A stretch of 64,000 nucleotides of DNA, taken from positions 248,001-312,000 of the forward strand of contig JAJTUP010000007.1 in assembly GCA_021399435.1 (NCBI GenBank), in the 5' to 3' direction. The notes beneath the pieces were generated by a model. That model saw only the letters and a list, made by a program, of their open reading frames with translations, had not been told where the DNA came from and made no database searches. Of this stretch, positions 34,172 through 45,487 are shown piece after piece. Every line of letters begins with the position of its first letter. Position 1 is the first letter of the stretch. The stretch is from Diaporthe sp. PMI_573 (lineage: Eukaryota > Ascomycota > Sordariomycetes > Diaporthales > Diaporthaceae). Both the position numbers and the translations under genes were made by a program.

Positions 34172-34864
34172 ATGCCGTCCCGCTTGGAGGCAACAAGCGC
34201 GCAGCTGGCGGCCCGCGCCGCCAATAAAGTAAGCTTGAGCTTAAAGGAAGCTGTATTTCAAGCGTTTTATTAACTTTAGAGCAGGGCAAGGCGGTTAAAA
34301 AGGTGGTAGTCCCTCCCCGTAAGGAGAAGGAGGAGGAGTCAAGCTCTTTAGACGACGAGAATATCCCCGCCTACAGGGCTTGCCGCGCTATTCCCTGCCT
34401 CAGGTATGTGCGGTCTACTCTTACGGGCAGCTTAGTGGGCACCTACTTTAAGCAGGTCAATCCTGGCCGCTCAAAGCAGTATCTACAGTACTTGTCTGGG
34501 CACAAGTATAAGCCGTCCCCCGCGCGCGCCGTTACTACTGCCAACAAGCTTACCAGGCTCCTCGAGGCCAGTAGCTCCCCCCGCGTAGGTACTCTTTTGT
34601 CCTTTAAGAAGCTTGTATCGCTAATCCTTCAAGCAGCAACTCGCCAATACGTACTATACGGTATGCAAGCTGCTTGCTGCTCCTAAGGAAGAGCTTGGAG
34701 AGGAAAAGAAAGAGGGTAACGACAATAAGGACAAGCAGAAAGAGAAGCTTAAGGAAGAGGAGGATAACAATAACAAGCCCACGGCCGTCGAGAAGGAGCA
34801 CGCTGCCAATAAGCGCAAGCTCAAGGAGGGCCTCTACGCCCTGGTTAACCTGCTCTTTAAGTAG
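34172..34864 (+). CDS. intact spliced ORF antisense inside the Copia element (194 aa)
   Basis: Function unknown. Three exons: 34172-34228, 34285-34584 and 34637-34864. Intron 1 (56 bp) has donor GTAAGC, a TATTAACTT-type branch and acceptor GCAG. Intron 2 (52 bp) has donor GTAGGT, branch CGCTAATC and acceptor GCAG. Both joins are phase 0 and each intron removal is required to keep the frame open. The product is basic: MPSRLEATSAQLAARAANK, a Lys/Glu linker, a compact middle (AYRACRAIPCLRYVRSTLTG ... KLTRLLEASSSPR), a Lys/Glu/Asn coil (about 130-165) and the end LKEGLYALVNLLFK. There is no signal peptide or membrane segment. It converges on pol with 36 bp between the stop codons. Unlike gag-pol it is GC-rich and has no nonsense codons, although it contains several CAG/CAA codons that RIP would turn into stops. 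It could be a regular accessory ORF of this Copia family or a captured host gene. Confidence 0.65.
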
Positions 34865-34900
34865 GTAGTCTTAGGGGCAACCCCAAAAAATTCAACCATC

Positions 34901-37900
34901 TTATACTCTTTTAAGCACCCCCGCTGCATCCTAAAGATTTAAAGTCCTCCTAAAATGCTTAAACTAAGCTTGTAATAATAATTTCGTTAGCCTATCTACT
35001 GGCATAAGCTCTATAGGCAAGTAGAGCACCTAAAAGGTTCCTTTTACATACTCTTGCTTTAGCCATATATTATATATATCTATATGGCAAAGCTTAGTTG
35101 TTACTCTACCATACTTGCCTATAACTAGGCAAATAGTCTGTTAGTTATCATTATAGAGATTCTATGCACTAGCCACATTAATAGTAAGCTTGGTAATTAG
35201 TCTCTTTAATGCCATCAGCTTCTTTCTAGTATAAGCAACTCCTAGAAGCTTAGCTTCAATAGTAGACATAATAACTATATCTTGCCAAGCTGCTCTCTAA
35301 TAGATTAACCCTCTATAGAGTATTATAGTATACCCGTAAGATAATCTCCTGGTTTCCTCATCATCTACAAAAGAAGTATCTACCGTAAAAACAAGCGTAT
35401 CCTCCCCTTGGTCCCTATACCTAATAGAGAGTATACAGGTTCCAAATAGATAAGAAATACACTACTTAGCTGCTACTAGGTGCTATAGTCCAGGGTTAAG
35501 CAGGAAAAGGAATAGCTAAACAGCCGTAAAGGCTACATCTGCTCAAATCATAATTACCATATACAGAATCAAGCCTACCCTTTCTTAGTATGCCTTAACC
35601 TGCTCTTTTATTGCTTTTCCTTTAAATACTAAAAGCCTTACGGCTAGAATTAGAATACTTAGAAACAGGCCTTCTGCCAAGTTATAGCGCCTTACAATCT
35701 TCTCAATATATAAGTCGTGGACTAAATACAGCCTCCAAGCTGCTTAATCTCGCACAATTCAAACTCCAAGATACCACTCAGCATCCCCTTAGTCTTTCAC
35801 TTCGTATACTCGCTTTAGCCCATCTATAATAGCCAGAGCTTCTACCTTATCCTTCTTATAGTAGAGAACCAGGTAATTATCAACAAAAAACACTAGAGTA
35901 ACGGTTTTCTGCTTATTTTAAAATAGGCAGCTCTCTTCTAGATTCGCTAATAAACCGAGCTTCTAAAGTATAGAGGTAAATTCTTTATACCAAAGGAGTA
36001 GAGCATCTCGCAGCCTATAGACTACTTTATACAGCTCAAGGTACTTCCCAGCTTCCTTAAATCTCTCAGGGAATTCAGTAAATACTGGTTTTCTATTAAG
36101 CACTACATTTAGAAAAGCATTAACTACATTAAACTACTTAATCTCAAGATTAAAACAAGCAGCTATAGCCATTATAATTCGAAATAATTTAGCAGCAAGC
36201 ATAGCAGCATATATGCTTTAAAGAGTATTAATAGGCTCCATATCTCTATATACCACAAGACATGCTTTACTACGCTCTAAAAAACCGTCTTAATCCCATT
36301 TATATAAGAAAACCCACCTAAGTAGGATAAGCCTCCTAACTACTTTTGAGTACTTAATTATCTTCTAGGCTCCCATTTTAATTTAATTCTTTAGCTTAGT
36401 ATAAGCTGCTAGGACAAGGAGGTATTTAGCAGGGTAATTCTAGAGCTCTTTCTAGTTATTAGGTAGCAGAGTAAGCAGCTCGCTTTAATGTAGCCTCTAC
36501 TTGCTAGAAGGTAGACTAGCATTGATTCAAGCTACTAAATGCTGGCATACTATAGCATATAGTACAGCATGGAGAGTTATATATACTTAGTCTCCTTCTC
36601 TTAGTACTTTTAGCTAATTAGGCATAAAAGTACTAAAGAAAAGAGACTAATTACAAGCTCCAGGGACGTTAATCAGTCTGTCTTTATAAAACATCGTGGT
36701 AAATATACCCCCTTTTTCTAGGGGCATTCCTCTTTACCGTCTGCTTCTTTAAGCAGGTAAAGAGGTTGTTTGTATTTCTTAAGCTGTGGAAGGCTCGATT
36801 TCTAGTAGTGGTGTTGCTTCTATACATACTACAATTGTATCCTTAGTATGTACTTCCTTAAAGGAAGGGCTCCAAGCAATTCAGGTGCTTATTTCTAAAA
36901 CTTTAGTATCGTTAGCCTACTCGTTAGTAGGTCGAAAAACTCCTATAGGGCCTTCCTTATTACTAACACCCCTGGCTGCAAGCAGCTTAGGTATGCTTTC
37001 TAGGCTCGGTAAAAACTATGCCATACTTTTTAGGCTTGGCACCGTGCCTTCTAAGCTCGGTAAAAACTGTATAGGCAAGTAATTCCCTACCACCCCTAAG
37101 CTTGCAAGCTGTCTACTTGCAAGCTTAGAAGGCTAATTACTTAGTCTCTGCTACTCGGGGATTCCAAGCATCTATCTAAGTAGCAAATCTACTACTATTT
37201 TCTCAGTTTCCGTAATATAAAGCATAACTTCCTCTATCTCTAACATACTCAGTAAGTCGTCTTCCCTGCTTAAGTTGTAAAAGAGCATCTTGTCGAAAGC
37301 TACATTCCAGATTTAAATTACCCAATCAAGCTTAGAAACCTAAATAAAGTAGATATTTAAGGCCAAATAGCCTATAAGGTAACCTATATATGCTTGAGGT
37401 TTAACCTTAAAAGCCTTCCTTTATTGATTTACCTCTTAATCTTTATCTAAAGGATATACTTGATAACTATAGGTATATATTTCTGCCTAATCTAGGTAAA
37501 GGTCGGCCGTAAGCTTATATATATATAATAGAGCATACTAGCGAAAATACTAAGTAAACCAGAACTCGAGAACTTAAATAGGTAACTACTATATACTGTT
37601 TTGTTAAGGAGATCGATTATATAGAAAGATAGCAGCCACGCTTATTCACGGCTACACACGCTTTAGTAGGTTTGCTAAAATATATATTTTTATCGACTTT
37701 ATGATCACTTTTTAACCAGCATGCTTAGAACCTTCGTTTAGTTCATGGGTAAAGATTGGTGTAAGCTTGATTTTGATTCCTTCCTCAGCACACTAGACTT
37801 GATATTTAGTGCTACTACGCTTAGAAATAACCAAAGTATTGTTATCTTGTCGAATTTTATAGATGGCAAGCCTATACCTCCTTGATACCATATATATAAA

Positions 37901-40069
37901 GTTTCTAAGTATAGAAAACATGTCTTCTATAGCTTTTGTTTTAAGAGGGGTTCTAAATAGAATACTAGAAAATTTATTCTTTATTACTAGAAACTAATTT
38001 AAGCTATCTAAGCCACGCAGGAAATTAAATAGATCCTAGCTAACACGCCAGAAAGGATGCTTTGTGCAGTCTTTTAGTACTTGTCTTAACACAACTTGCT
38101 TTACGTATGCTAAAGAGTAGTGCTTATACTAAAGACGAGCTGTTCCGTTTATCTTCACTCCTTACACAGCCTACACCAGCGCCCTTAGAGCTTCTGGACC
38201 TAGATAACCTGTTCTTAGGTACTAGAGCTGCTCTAAGTCTTCTCGTGCTGGTTTCTATTGCGCGGAAATTTGTCTTGGCTTAGAAATTGCCAGAAAGGTT
38301 ACAATCCCAGCCTTACTAGTTAGGAAGCTCAATTCGTTTGGATAAGTAGATAGTAGCTTATATTTGATAAAAACTAGGTTATAGTAGTGCTCGAGTTACC
38401 TAAATACCATGCTCCTTTTTATTGTTCTACTCTAAAGTATATAGTTATACCTAAAATACTATACCTTTAAGCCTAGCAACTAAGCTTCTAAGATAATATT
38501 TATATAGAAACCTTCTACTACAACTATATCTAAGAAAGTAAGGTCTACAGTATTAGGTCCCTCCGCTAAGCTTAAAACCTTCTTAAGTACCCGAGTTCCT
38601 TAACTAGTAATTGGGAAGCTTGTCGTTCTGGCTTCCACAATATCCCCCGGCTAAGTAGCTTGAAAGCTTCCTAATACAAGGAGATCTATAGTATTAACCA
38701 GATAAGAAGCTCCGTAGTTATCAATTAGGGTACTCTCTAAGAGCTGATATAGGGTGGTATATGCTGTAAAATAAACCGTAGGATGCTTAAAAATGGCTTT
38801 TTCCTAAAAAAACGCATTAATATTTTTAAGATATAGGCTATCTTTGCTCTTTTTACTGTCTTTTTACTGGCTTTAGCTTATTTACCCTATATTAGCAAGC
38901 TTAGTACTTAGCTTAAACTACTTTTCCTTCTTAAGCTGCTTCTAAATAGCTAGGGCTATAGTAGGAGTTAGAGCGTTATATCTAAGCTTCTCGGCCCTCG
39001 GAGATAATCCTTTTATAGCTTATTTAAGCTAAATACACTACTTGAGTAGCTAACTGTAAATAGAGTTTTTATTCCTTCTATAAAGGTACTTAAAACCCTG
39101 CTTTTGCTGAGAGGTAGAGTTAGGTGCTCGGGTACTAGTCTCAAGGGCTTGAGTATTAGACTCGAGGGCTCCTTCTAATATAGTAAATATACCTAGGCCC
39201 TTTAAGCGTCTAATTAGTTTGTTGGAAATACCATTAAACCATTTACCCATCTCTTTAAGTATGAAAGGGGTTCTACCAAGCTTGTTGTCTTGAACAAGGT
39301 CTTAAATCGCGCGGCTTGCCTATCCCAAAGCTAATCGGGCTCCCATAGCGTAAATAAACTCCTTAGTAGCAAGCACGCCATTAACCTCAACAAGCTAGTA
39401 GGCCCTAGTATATTCGTACGCTCGGAGCTACTAGGCATACTACTTAATAGGGTCGATTCCCCCTACTCTTATGCTAGAGAGGTATGCTTGGTATTCTTCG
39501 GCCACTATTGTCTTTAAGCTCATTTCTAAGGGCTCAAGGCTGTCTTTAAGGGCTTAAAGGAGGTTTTTCAGCATAGCTCCTCCATTATTCATTACTCAAA
39601 TCTATGCTAAAACAAGCAGGGAATTGTCAACAGTTTGGTTTACCCAATTAAGGATAGTAAGCTCCCTATTAGAAACAATAGACGAGACTAAGGAAATTTC
39701 AGCCCAGGCCTTATAGTGCTTAGCAAGCTCCTTCTAGGCGTCTTTAACGTTAGGTTCTTCTAGCTTAAGCAGCCATAGGCCACGCTCTACGATAGAAAGC
39801 TCGGATTTCTCCCACTCAATTATTTTACGCATATAGGCTGTTTAAGAGTCAACTTGCTTCTTGTTAAGCAAGCTATCGAGATTTATATGCTCGAAAAGGG
39901 ATAAGGTTAAAATCAAGCTGGTAGATTCTACCTCAGGGTTAATAAGCTCCTAAATTCCCTTAGCTTTTAAGTTAAACTATAGCTAAAGGTACCACGTTAG
40001 GAAGTTCTTTCGATCCTTTAGGAGCACATTTCCAGTAGGGATATAATCAGAGCTGTTAAATAAAGACAT
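34901..40069 (-). pseudogene. Copia gag-pol polyprotein, disabled by point mutations
   Basis: One frame of 1,723 codons from ATG 40069 to TAA 34903-34901. I checked the same frame at five places (gag start, zinc-knuckle region near 39100, reverse transcriptase near 35884, RNase H near 35269, end of pol), so no net indel separates them. Order: gag (MSLFNSSDYIPTGNVLL...), a damaged zinc knuckle (first Cys now Tyr), integrase region, reverse transcriptase, RNase H (a TIEAK...AYTRKK segment, then HIDIYNIWLKQ and LMPVDRLTKLL). The reverse-transcriptase active site reads FVDN instead of the usual [YF]VDD. Numerous TAG/TAA/TGA codons stand where Gln, Arg or Trp is expected. It cannot make an active enzyme. 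Confidence 0.9.
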
Positions 40070-40163
40070 AGTAATAGAGTAAAGATAATGAGAAAACAAG
40101 CTGCTAAACGATGAGAAAACTATGCTCGAAAACACGTGTCTAGGGGAAAATCAAGTCAGAGCC

Positions 40164-40174
40164 GGGCTCATAAC
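40164..40174 (-). other. primer-binding site, initiator tRNA-Met anticodon arm
   Basis: The plus strand reads GGGCTCATAAC immediately beside the 5' LTR. This is the anticodon stem-loop sequence of eukaryotic initiator tRNA-Met; on the element's own strand it is the complement. Copia of Drosophila is known to prime from an internal cut in the same tRNA, so half-tRNA priming is likely here. Confidence 0.8.
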
Positions 40175-40330
40175 TGTCACGGTTTCGAGCAGGGCTATCG
40201 AATAGAGCAAGTAAACTGGTATTCTAATCTACAGACAATGGGGGGCTCTGAGCATGGTTATATGCTCGGGGACCAATGGCGCTAAGCTAAAAAGAGCGTA
40301 GTAACGATATAGAGCCCCTGATTCGTGACA
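40175..40330 (-). repeat. LTR, 5' copy of the element (right)
   Basis: 156 bp, same length as the left LTR with 151 of 156 bases identical. It begins TGTCACGG and ends TTCGTGACA on the plus strand. Confidence 0.96.
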
Positions 40331-40335
40331 GCTAT
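40331..40335. repeat. target-site duplication GCTAT, right copy
   Basis: GCTAT directly after the right LTR, matching 33711-33715. Confidence 0.93.
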
Positions 40336-40391
40336 ACCTGCCCACATTGAACCTTGTTCGTAGCGAACCAAACCTGGACTCTAAGTTTTGA
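40336..40391 (+). pseudogene. stranded original 3' end of the Nudix gene
   Basis: Removing the element and one GCTAT copy joins the T at 33715 to base 40336 and keeps the Nudix frame open for 18 codons (Y-L-P-T-L-N-L-V-R...) to TGA 40389-40391. This is the pre-insertion C-terminus, now cut off from its gene by 6.6 kb. Confidence 0.8.
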
Positions 40392-41567
40392 GTATCACTC
40401 TGGATTTGGAAAATCATAACGTTTCATTATTTACTTTGGTCATCCGATGATTTGCGAGACTAAAACTCTACGGACATGTGACACCGGACGCCACACAAAC
40501 TGAAATATTCCTTTCATTCTTCATTTTGTTTCATCTTTGTTTGCCTCAAGAGTTGCGGCAGATTGCATTTCCTCCCGTGGCTGAGAACTTAGTTGGCGCC
40601 GCAGCACGCACCGCGGACCACGACTTCCGTGGCTCCAGGGAGTTTGTGCAATTCCAGCAGGGAGACTGCGGCTCATAGTCTAGGCATGCCATAATAATCT
40701 TCTTATCAGAATTATCCTGGGGTCACCACCTAGGATAAGACTGTGAACTCGTCCTAGAGAACACGTGCTGACGCATTGTGGACGATGTAGTGGGGCGATG
40801 GGATTCGGAGGAGCCTATCGCATTTGCCGCGTGGAGCCATACTGTGTAGAGCCTCATACGACGGATATCAGAATGAGAGTGAGCACGACACATATTATGG
40901 TTTAAAAAATAGGTGTTGCAATTATATATACACAGCCTAGTGCCCAAGTAGGTGGAATCCCGGAATCCTTTGGGGCAGAAGCGATCCTCCGTAAGCCAGG
41001 GGTGTCTGGCAACCCGGCATCTCACTGGTCAAAAAGACCTCATTAGCTTACGCAGACAAGGTGTGGTGGGTCGCACTGCATAATCAAGACAATACTGAGA
41101 GTCAAGTGATCAAGCACAGGAAGCACACAATCAGACAAGGGGAGCAATAGTGCTTACCGCCCTAGGCTATTCTAAGCCATTGCCGTACAAGGTAAACGGG
41201 CTGGGGCGGGAGATACTTCCAGATGGGCGGGTCGCACCCGTCCACAATACCACCTCGCCATGCTCGAATCGCCCTAGCAATACAGCCGCCGACGAATGCG
41301 AGAGCCTCCAGGGCACAGGGATTACCTACCCTGCCCGGCTGATCGTGAGGGAGGCGCCGTCCCTTTGAGGCGCCGTCCTTTCGGGGCGGCGCCCACGTTT
41401 TTAGTTTTCCCACGTGTTGCGCCCCGATCTGACGGTAGAGCGGCCCCCAACAAATCGATCCTTCGAACACTTGCTTAGATCACCCACGCCAGGCCGCGTC
41501 ACAGACTTTCTTCAAGAAGTCCGCACCCGGTCCTGCCCTGTAACGGGATGTCGACTGGGCATGTACG
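40392..41567. other. intergenic, nothing recognised
   Basis: About 1.2 kb between the Copia insertion site and the rhodopsin-domain gene. Near 41350-41395 there is a GC-rich inverted GGCGCCGTCC pair. No supported gene. Confidence 0.55.
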
Positions 41568-43406
41568 ATGGCATCGCAGGACTCCGCGAACCAGCTATCC
41601 AAGAATACCTTCCTGGTAAACACAACCCCCCTCCCCCCTCCCCCCTCATCTAGTTCATTTCAGGACTCATGACAAGCAGACCGAGGAAGGGACTGACAAG
41701 ATGGCGGAGGATGGTAGGGCGTCACCTGGCTGCTCTTCTCGTTGTGCGCCGTCGCCCTCGCGGCGCGGATCTACATCCGATGGACCTGTTTTCGACACTT
41801 CCTCGCCGAGGACTGGCTCATGATGGCCACTCTATGCCTCATCACCGGCATCCAGAGTCTCGCGCAGCGCTTCTCGTACGAGATATACCGCCTGATGGGC
41901 TGGGTCAATGACCCCAGCACGGTTCCCATCCCGGGCCTATTAGCCTTCCTCAGGGACACCGAGTCGATGCTGAAGGCCTGTGGATCCTCCATCATCCTGT
42001 TCATCTTCGGTTTCTACTGCATCAAGGTCAACTTTCTCCTGTTCTTCTACCGCTTGGGGAATCGTGTCGGTCGGATTTTCTGGGTTGTGTGGTGGATCGT
42101 CTTCGTTGTTGTGCTGGCGTGCGGCATAGCAAGTATCACGATGGGTGTGCCCACTTTCCAGTGTCTTTTTGGTGATATCAGTTACACCCTGACAACGTGC
42201 CAAACCCATGAATACGAGAACAAATTCTTTACATATTTCAGAGTATCAGTGGCTCTGGACATCTTCACGGATGCACTGAGTAAGTCCCCTCTCTCCATCT
42301 ATTCCCTCCTACCTTCGGATGTACATGGATAGGACGGACACTGACCAACATATTCCTTTCGTACACCAGTCATCGGCTTCCCAGTATGGATCCTCTGGGG
42401 AGTTCGTATAAGCATGCGCAAGAAGATTGCGCTTGGTGCGATCTTCTCTCTTGTTGGGTTCACCATCGTTGCGACTGTGCTCCGAGGCGCTTTGTTAAGT
42501 GAGGTTTTCACCGCAACCACCGCGGGGAAGACATTCAACATACCATGGGTGTGGTTCTGGTTCCATATTGAATTCTGCACCGGTCAGTATTCCCCTATAC
42601 ATCCCTACGAGCTCGACACCACAGTCACATACAATCCTGTCATGGTGAACGGGCCTGACTCAAAGCTAACTTACCGGTCCCCAACAGCCTTCATTGTCGC
42701 CTGCCTCGTCTCCTTCCGCTCGCTCTTCGTCCACCACGAACAGAGCTCCGGCGCCGCCCGCCGCGCGGCAGCATTACAGCGACGGCCCAGCAACTACAAC
42801 CCATATCCGAGCGGCAGCGGCCCGACGCCGCAGGTGAGCGGCAACGCCAGCAAGGGGAACCTGAGTCGGCTCCGCGGGCGCATGAAGCTCTTCCAGGACA
42901 GCGTGCTGGACACTTGCCGCACGCTCGAGGGCGTGCTCGACGACGGCACCACGCTGGTGGAGATGTCGCAGTGGTCTACACAGCTGGGTCCTGTGGTGGA
43001 GGACGAGCCCGTGGCCGCGGGTGCGGGTGCGGGTGCGGGTGCGGACGACCGCCGCCCTTCCCCTGATGAGTTTGAGGTCGAGAGGGATTCGGGCGAAGGG
43101 GAGGGAGAGGTCCGGGCTGTTAGTCCCCCCGATCCAGCTGAGTATGCTGAAGGGCGTGTGCCGCGGAGGTGGAGGACTGTGTCGACCGGGCGGCTGTCGG
43201 TTGACTCCCTCTATCAGCAGGAGGAAACTCGCACCGTGTCACCGGAGACGGCGGAGTCACCGCTGGAACGGCGAGGGAGTATTGTGGTTTCAGAGCCCTC
43301 GCCCTTGATGCTCAACCCAGTATACCCTAAGTATCCGCCCTGGAGGCGCGACTCGCTCGACGACGAGGAAAGAGGTGAAGCGGGACACAGCCGTGACGTC
43401 CGATGA
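41568..43406 (+). CDS. fungal rhodopsin-domain integral membrane protein (513 aa)
   Basis: Exons 41568-41615, 41718-42279, 42370-42582 and 42688-43406; phases 0, 1, 1 agree. Exon 1 (MASQDSANQLSKNTFL) was preferred over an overlapping frame starting at 41561 because only it joins in phase with GVTWLLFSLCAVALAARIYI. Seven membrane segments span about residues 17-265, with the family signature ARIYIRW in helix 1, AEDWLMMATL, a Cys pair (FQCLFGDISYTLTTC) between helices and the C-terminal helix AFIVACLVSFRSLF. The 245-residue tail is cytosolic and Ser/Pro/Glu-rich with phospho-type motifs. It belongs to the PTH11-related family of putative fungal receptors, without a CFEM domain. It lies next to the gentisate cluster, but nothing ties it to that pathway. 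Confidence 0.85.
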
Positions 43407-44516
43407 GACTATTAATTGCATCGAGAGGATCAACGTATATTGGGAGTGTGCATACTGTGGGTAATAACCAGGCGGCTGTACATACATGCACAAGCATATG
43501 CTTTCTGTGCACATACCCAAGGGTAGAAACATAGCGTTGGCAATTGTACATGGAATTGACTAATTGGCTACCTGGGCCTAAGCATCATTAATATGCCAGG
43601 TGAAATTTGCATCAAGACCAATCCCTATTCTTTTACTTCCATGATATACTCTGCCCTGTGATTGCACTCAGAACCCTTGTGGAATGACAATGCAAGGACA
43701 CCCGGGATAGTTGACAATTAACTAAAATTAATCATGTCGACAGTAGTCATCATTGCATGACTGGGTACCACTGGGATTGAGGTCCTACATATAAGAATTG
43801 TGATCTCAAGGAGTCTTCCACGGCAAACAGCCCAAACGGCCAGACGTGCCAGTTGATGGCTGGATCATGTCGACGATAGATAGTATGCTTTGATTTAGGA
43901 CTTAGTATCCGTACTCGAACTTTATTCTTAATGCGTTGCTGGCTTGCCAGTGTTCAGTGTTATAAAACTGGAAGAAATGGTGGGTTCTGAGGAAACACTA
44001 GTTCGCAGAAGTAGATAGATTGGAAAGTCACTGTCTAAAACCTTGCACAGCGAGTCTCACTGTAATCATCTATTAATATACATTGTCTCTTGTCCATATA
44101 GGACACTCATTGTCGTTCCGGCTTAGTAGAGGAACTTAAAGAATACGAATAGTCCATAAAACTAAAAGACACACTCCCGGTAGTGTTCCCTATCTCCGAA
44201 GCTTCCTCCACGGTTGGTGTTGCGGCCTGGGCGGGATGTGGGAAACCTGCCAGCAGCCCCTTGGCTCTTTTAACACGCCTCGTGTATACCATTGGAACGG
44301 CCCGCAGGTCCCTCTAGTGGTAGTCTCCGAATGTAACCTCCGCGAGTACACCGTCTTCATCTTTAGGCAATTGCTCGTTAAGTCCCCGGTGCACAGAAGT
44401 GAAAAGAGTACTGGTAAGGCGTAGCGAAAGGGTCCTCGAAAGCTTCTTGCTTTTACGGTATACTTTCCTTAGACTTACCAGTGCACTGATCCTTCACAAC
44501 ATTCCATATCACCATC
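43407..44516. other. intergenic, nothing recognised
   Basis: About 1.1 kb, AT-rich, with no supported gene. The last few hundred bases are the presumed promoter of the FAH-family gene. Confidence 0.6.
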
Positions 44517-45487
44517 ATGGCTGTGGCATGGGAACGGCTCATCCGATTCGTAGCCGAAGACGGCAGCATATACCGCGGCGAGCCGATCCTCCCAAGCCCA
44601 GACTTTGACCTAGGGACCACGACAGAGAAGACAAAGCTCCAGGCCAAGGTAATCAAGGGTGACGACATCTATGACACGACCGGAACAGGGTGCGTGGTCA
44701 CGGAAGAGGTCAAGACAGTGAAGCACCTCCTCGGCCCGCTGTCCCAAGCCGACGTGCCGATCCTGCGGTGCGTAGGCCTCAACTACGCCAAGCACATCCG
44801 CGAGGCCGGAAGGAAGCCGCCGCCGTTTCCCTTCATCTTCTTCAAGCCCAACACGTGCGTCCTCGACCACGGCGCCGACGTGGTGATCCCCAAGATCGCC
44901 CAGGACGACCAGGCCGACTACGAAGGGGAGCTCTGCCTCGTCATCGGCAGGGACGCGAAGGACGTCTCCCGGGAAGATGCGCTTTCTTACGTCGCGGCGT
45001 ATACCTGCGGCAATGACGTCTCCTCTCGGAAGCTGCAGCGGGACCCTGCGTTTGCGGGAGTGATACCGCAGTGGGGTTTCTCGAAGGGCTTTGATACCTT
45101 TGCGCCGCTGGGTCCGTGTCTCGTGAGGTCGGACCTTGTTGAGGATCCAGCGACGCTTGACCTCACTACGATTGTGAATGGGGAGGTCAGGCAAATGGAG
45201 TCTGTTGGGGACCTTCTATTTGACTGTGCCTACTTGGTATCGTATTTATCGAGTGGGACTACTTTACAAAAGGGGTCTGTCATCATGACAGGGACCCCAG
45301 GAGGTGAGTCCGAGCACACTCTGTAGTGATTTCAGAAGGGAGTGGGAGATGCTGACATGGTGTTTTGAAAGGTGTTGGCATGGGCATGAGTCCTCCGCAG
45401 TGGCTTAAACCGGGGGATGTGGTCGAGGTGAATATCTCTAAGATCGGGACACTTCATAACGGAGTGAATTATCAGAATAGCCAATAG
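44517..45487 (+). CDS. FAH-superfamily hydrolase, candidate fumarylpyruvate hydrolase
   Basis: Exons 44517-45303 and 45372-45487 (300 aa; 68-bp intron, phase 1). The C-terminal fumarylacetoacetase-type domain is complete: CVGLNYAKHIREAG (start of domain), FFKPNTC, the metal-binding EGE in DYEGELCLVIGRDAKDV, TCGNDVSSRKLQRD, GFDTFAPLGPCLV, VNGEVRQ and the closing GTPGGVGMGMSPPQWLKPGD. The fold cleaves C-C bonds of beta-diketo acids with Mg2+. With a gentisate dioxygenase and an aromatic hydroxylase within 8 kb, the best-fitting reaction is fumarylpyruvate (or maleylpyruvate) to fumarate (or maleate) plus pyruvate, as described for FPH1 in yeasts that use the gentisate route. Sequence alone cannot exclude an acylpyruvase role. 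Confidence 0.85.

Larger units (their letters stand above)
33716..40330 (-). mobile_element. Copia (Ty1-type) LTR retrotransposon, full length, decayed
   Basis: 6,615 bp, bounded by 156-bp LTRs that begin TGTCAC and end GTGACA, and flanked by a 5-bp duplication. Orientation is minus: the primer-binding site lies beside the right LTR and the purine tract beside the left. The order on the minus strand is 5' LTR (40330-40175), PBS, gag-pol (40069-34901), purine tract, 3' LTR (33871-33716). RNase H follows reverse transcriptase at the end of pol, as in Copia. The coding region has nonsense changes of C-to-T type and is AT-rich, which fits RIP. An intact ORF on the opposite strand sits between pol and the 3' LTR. 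The element inserted into the last exon of the Nudix gene. Confidence 0.95.

Noticed and set aside
36786..37082. 98-codon plus-strand ORF in the middle of the Copia element
   Set aside because: It lies opposite the pol frame in AT-rich decayed sequence, has no splice partners, and its composition follows from the minus-strand coding; unlike the 34.2-34.9 kb ORF it shows no independent signal.
38062..38283. 73-codon plus-strand ORF in the Copia element
   Set aside because: Shadow of the minus-strand gag-pol frame.
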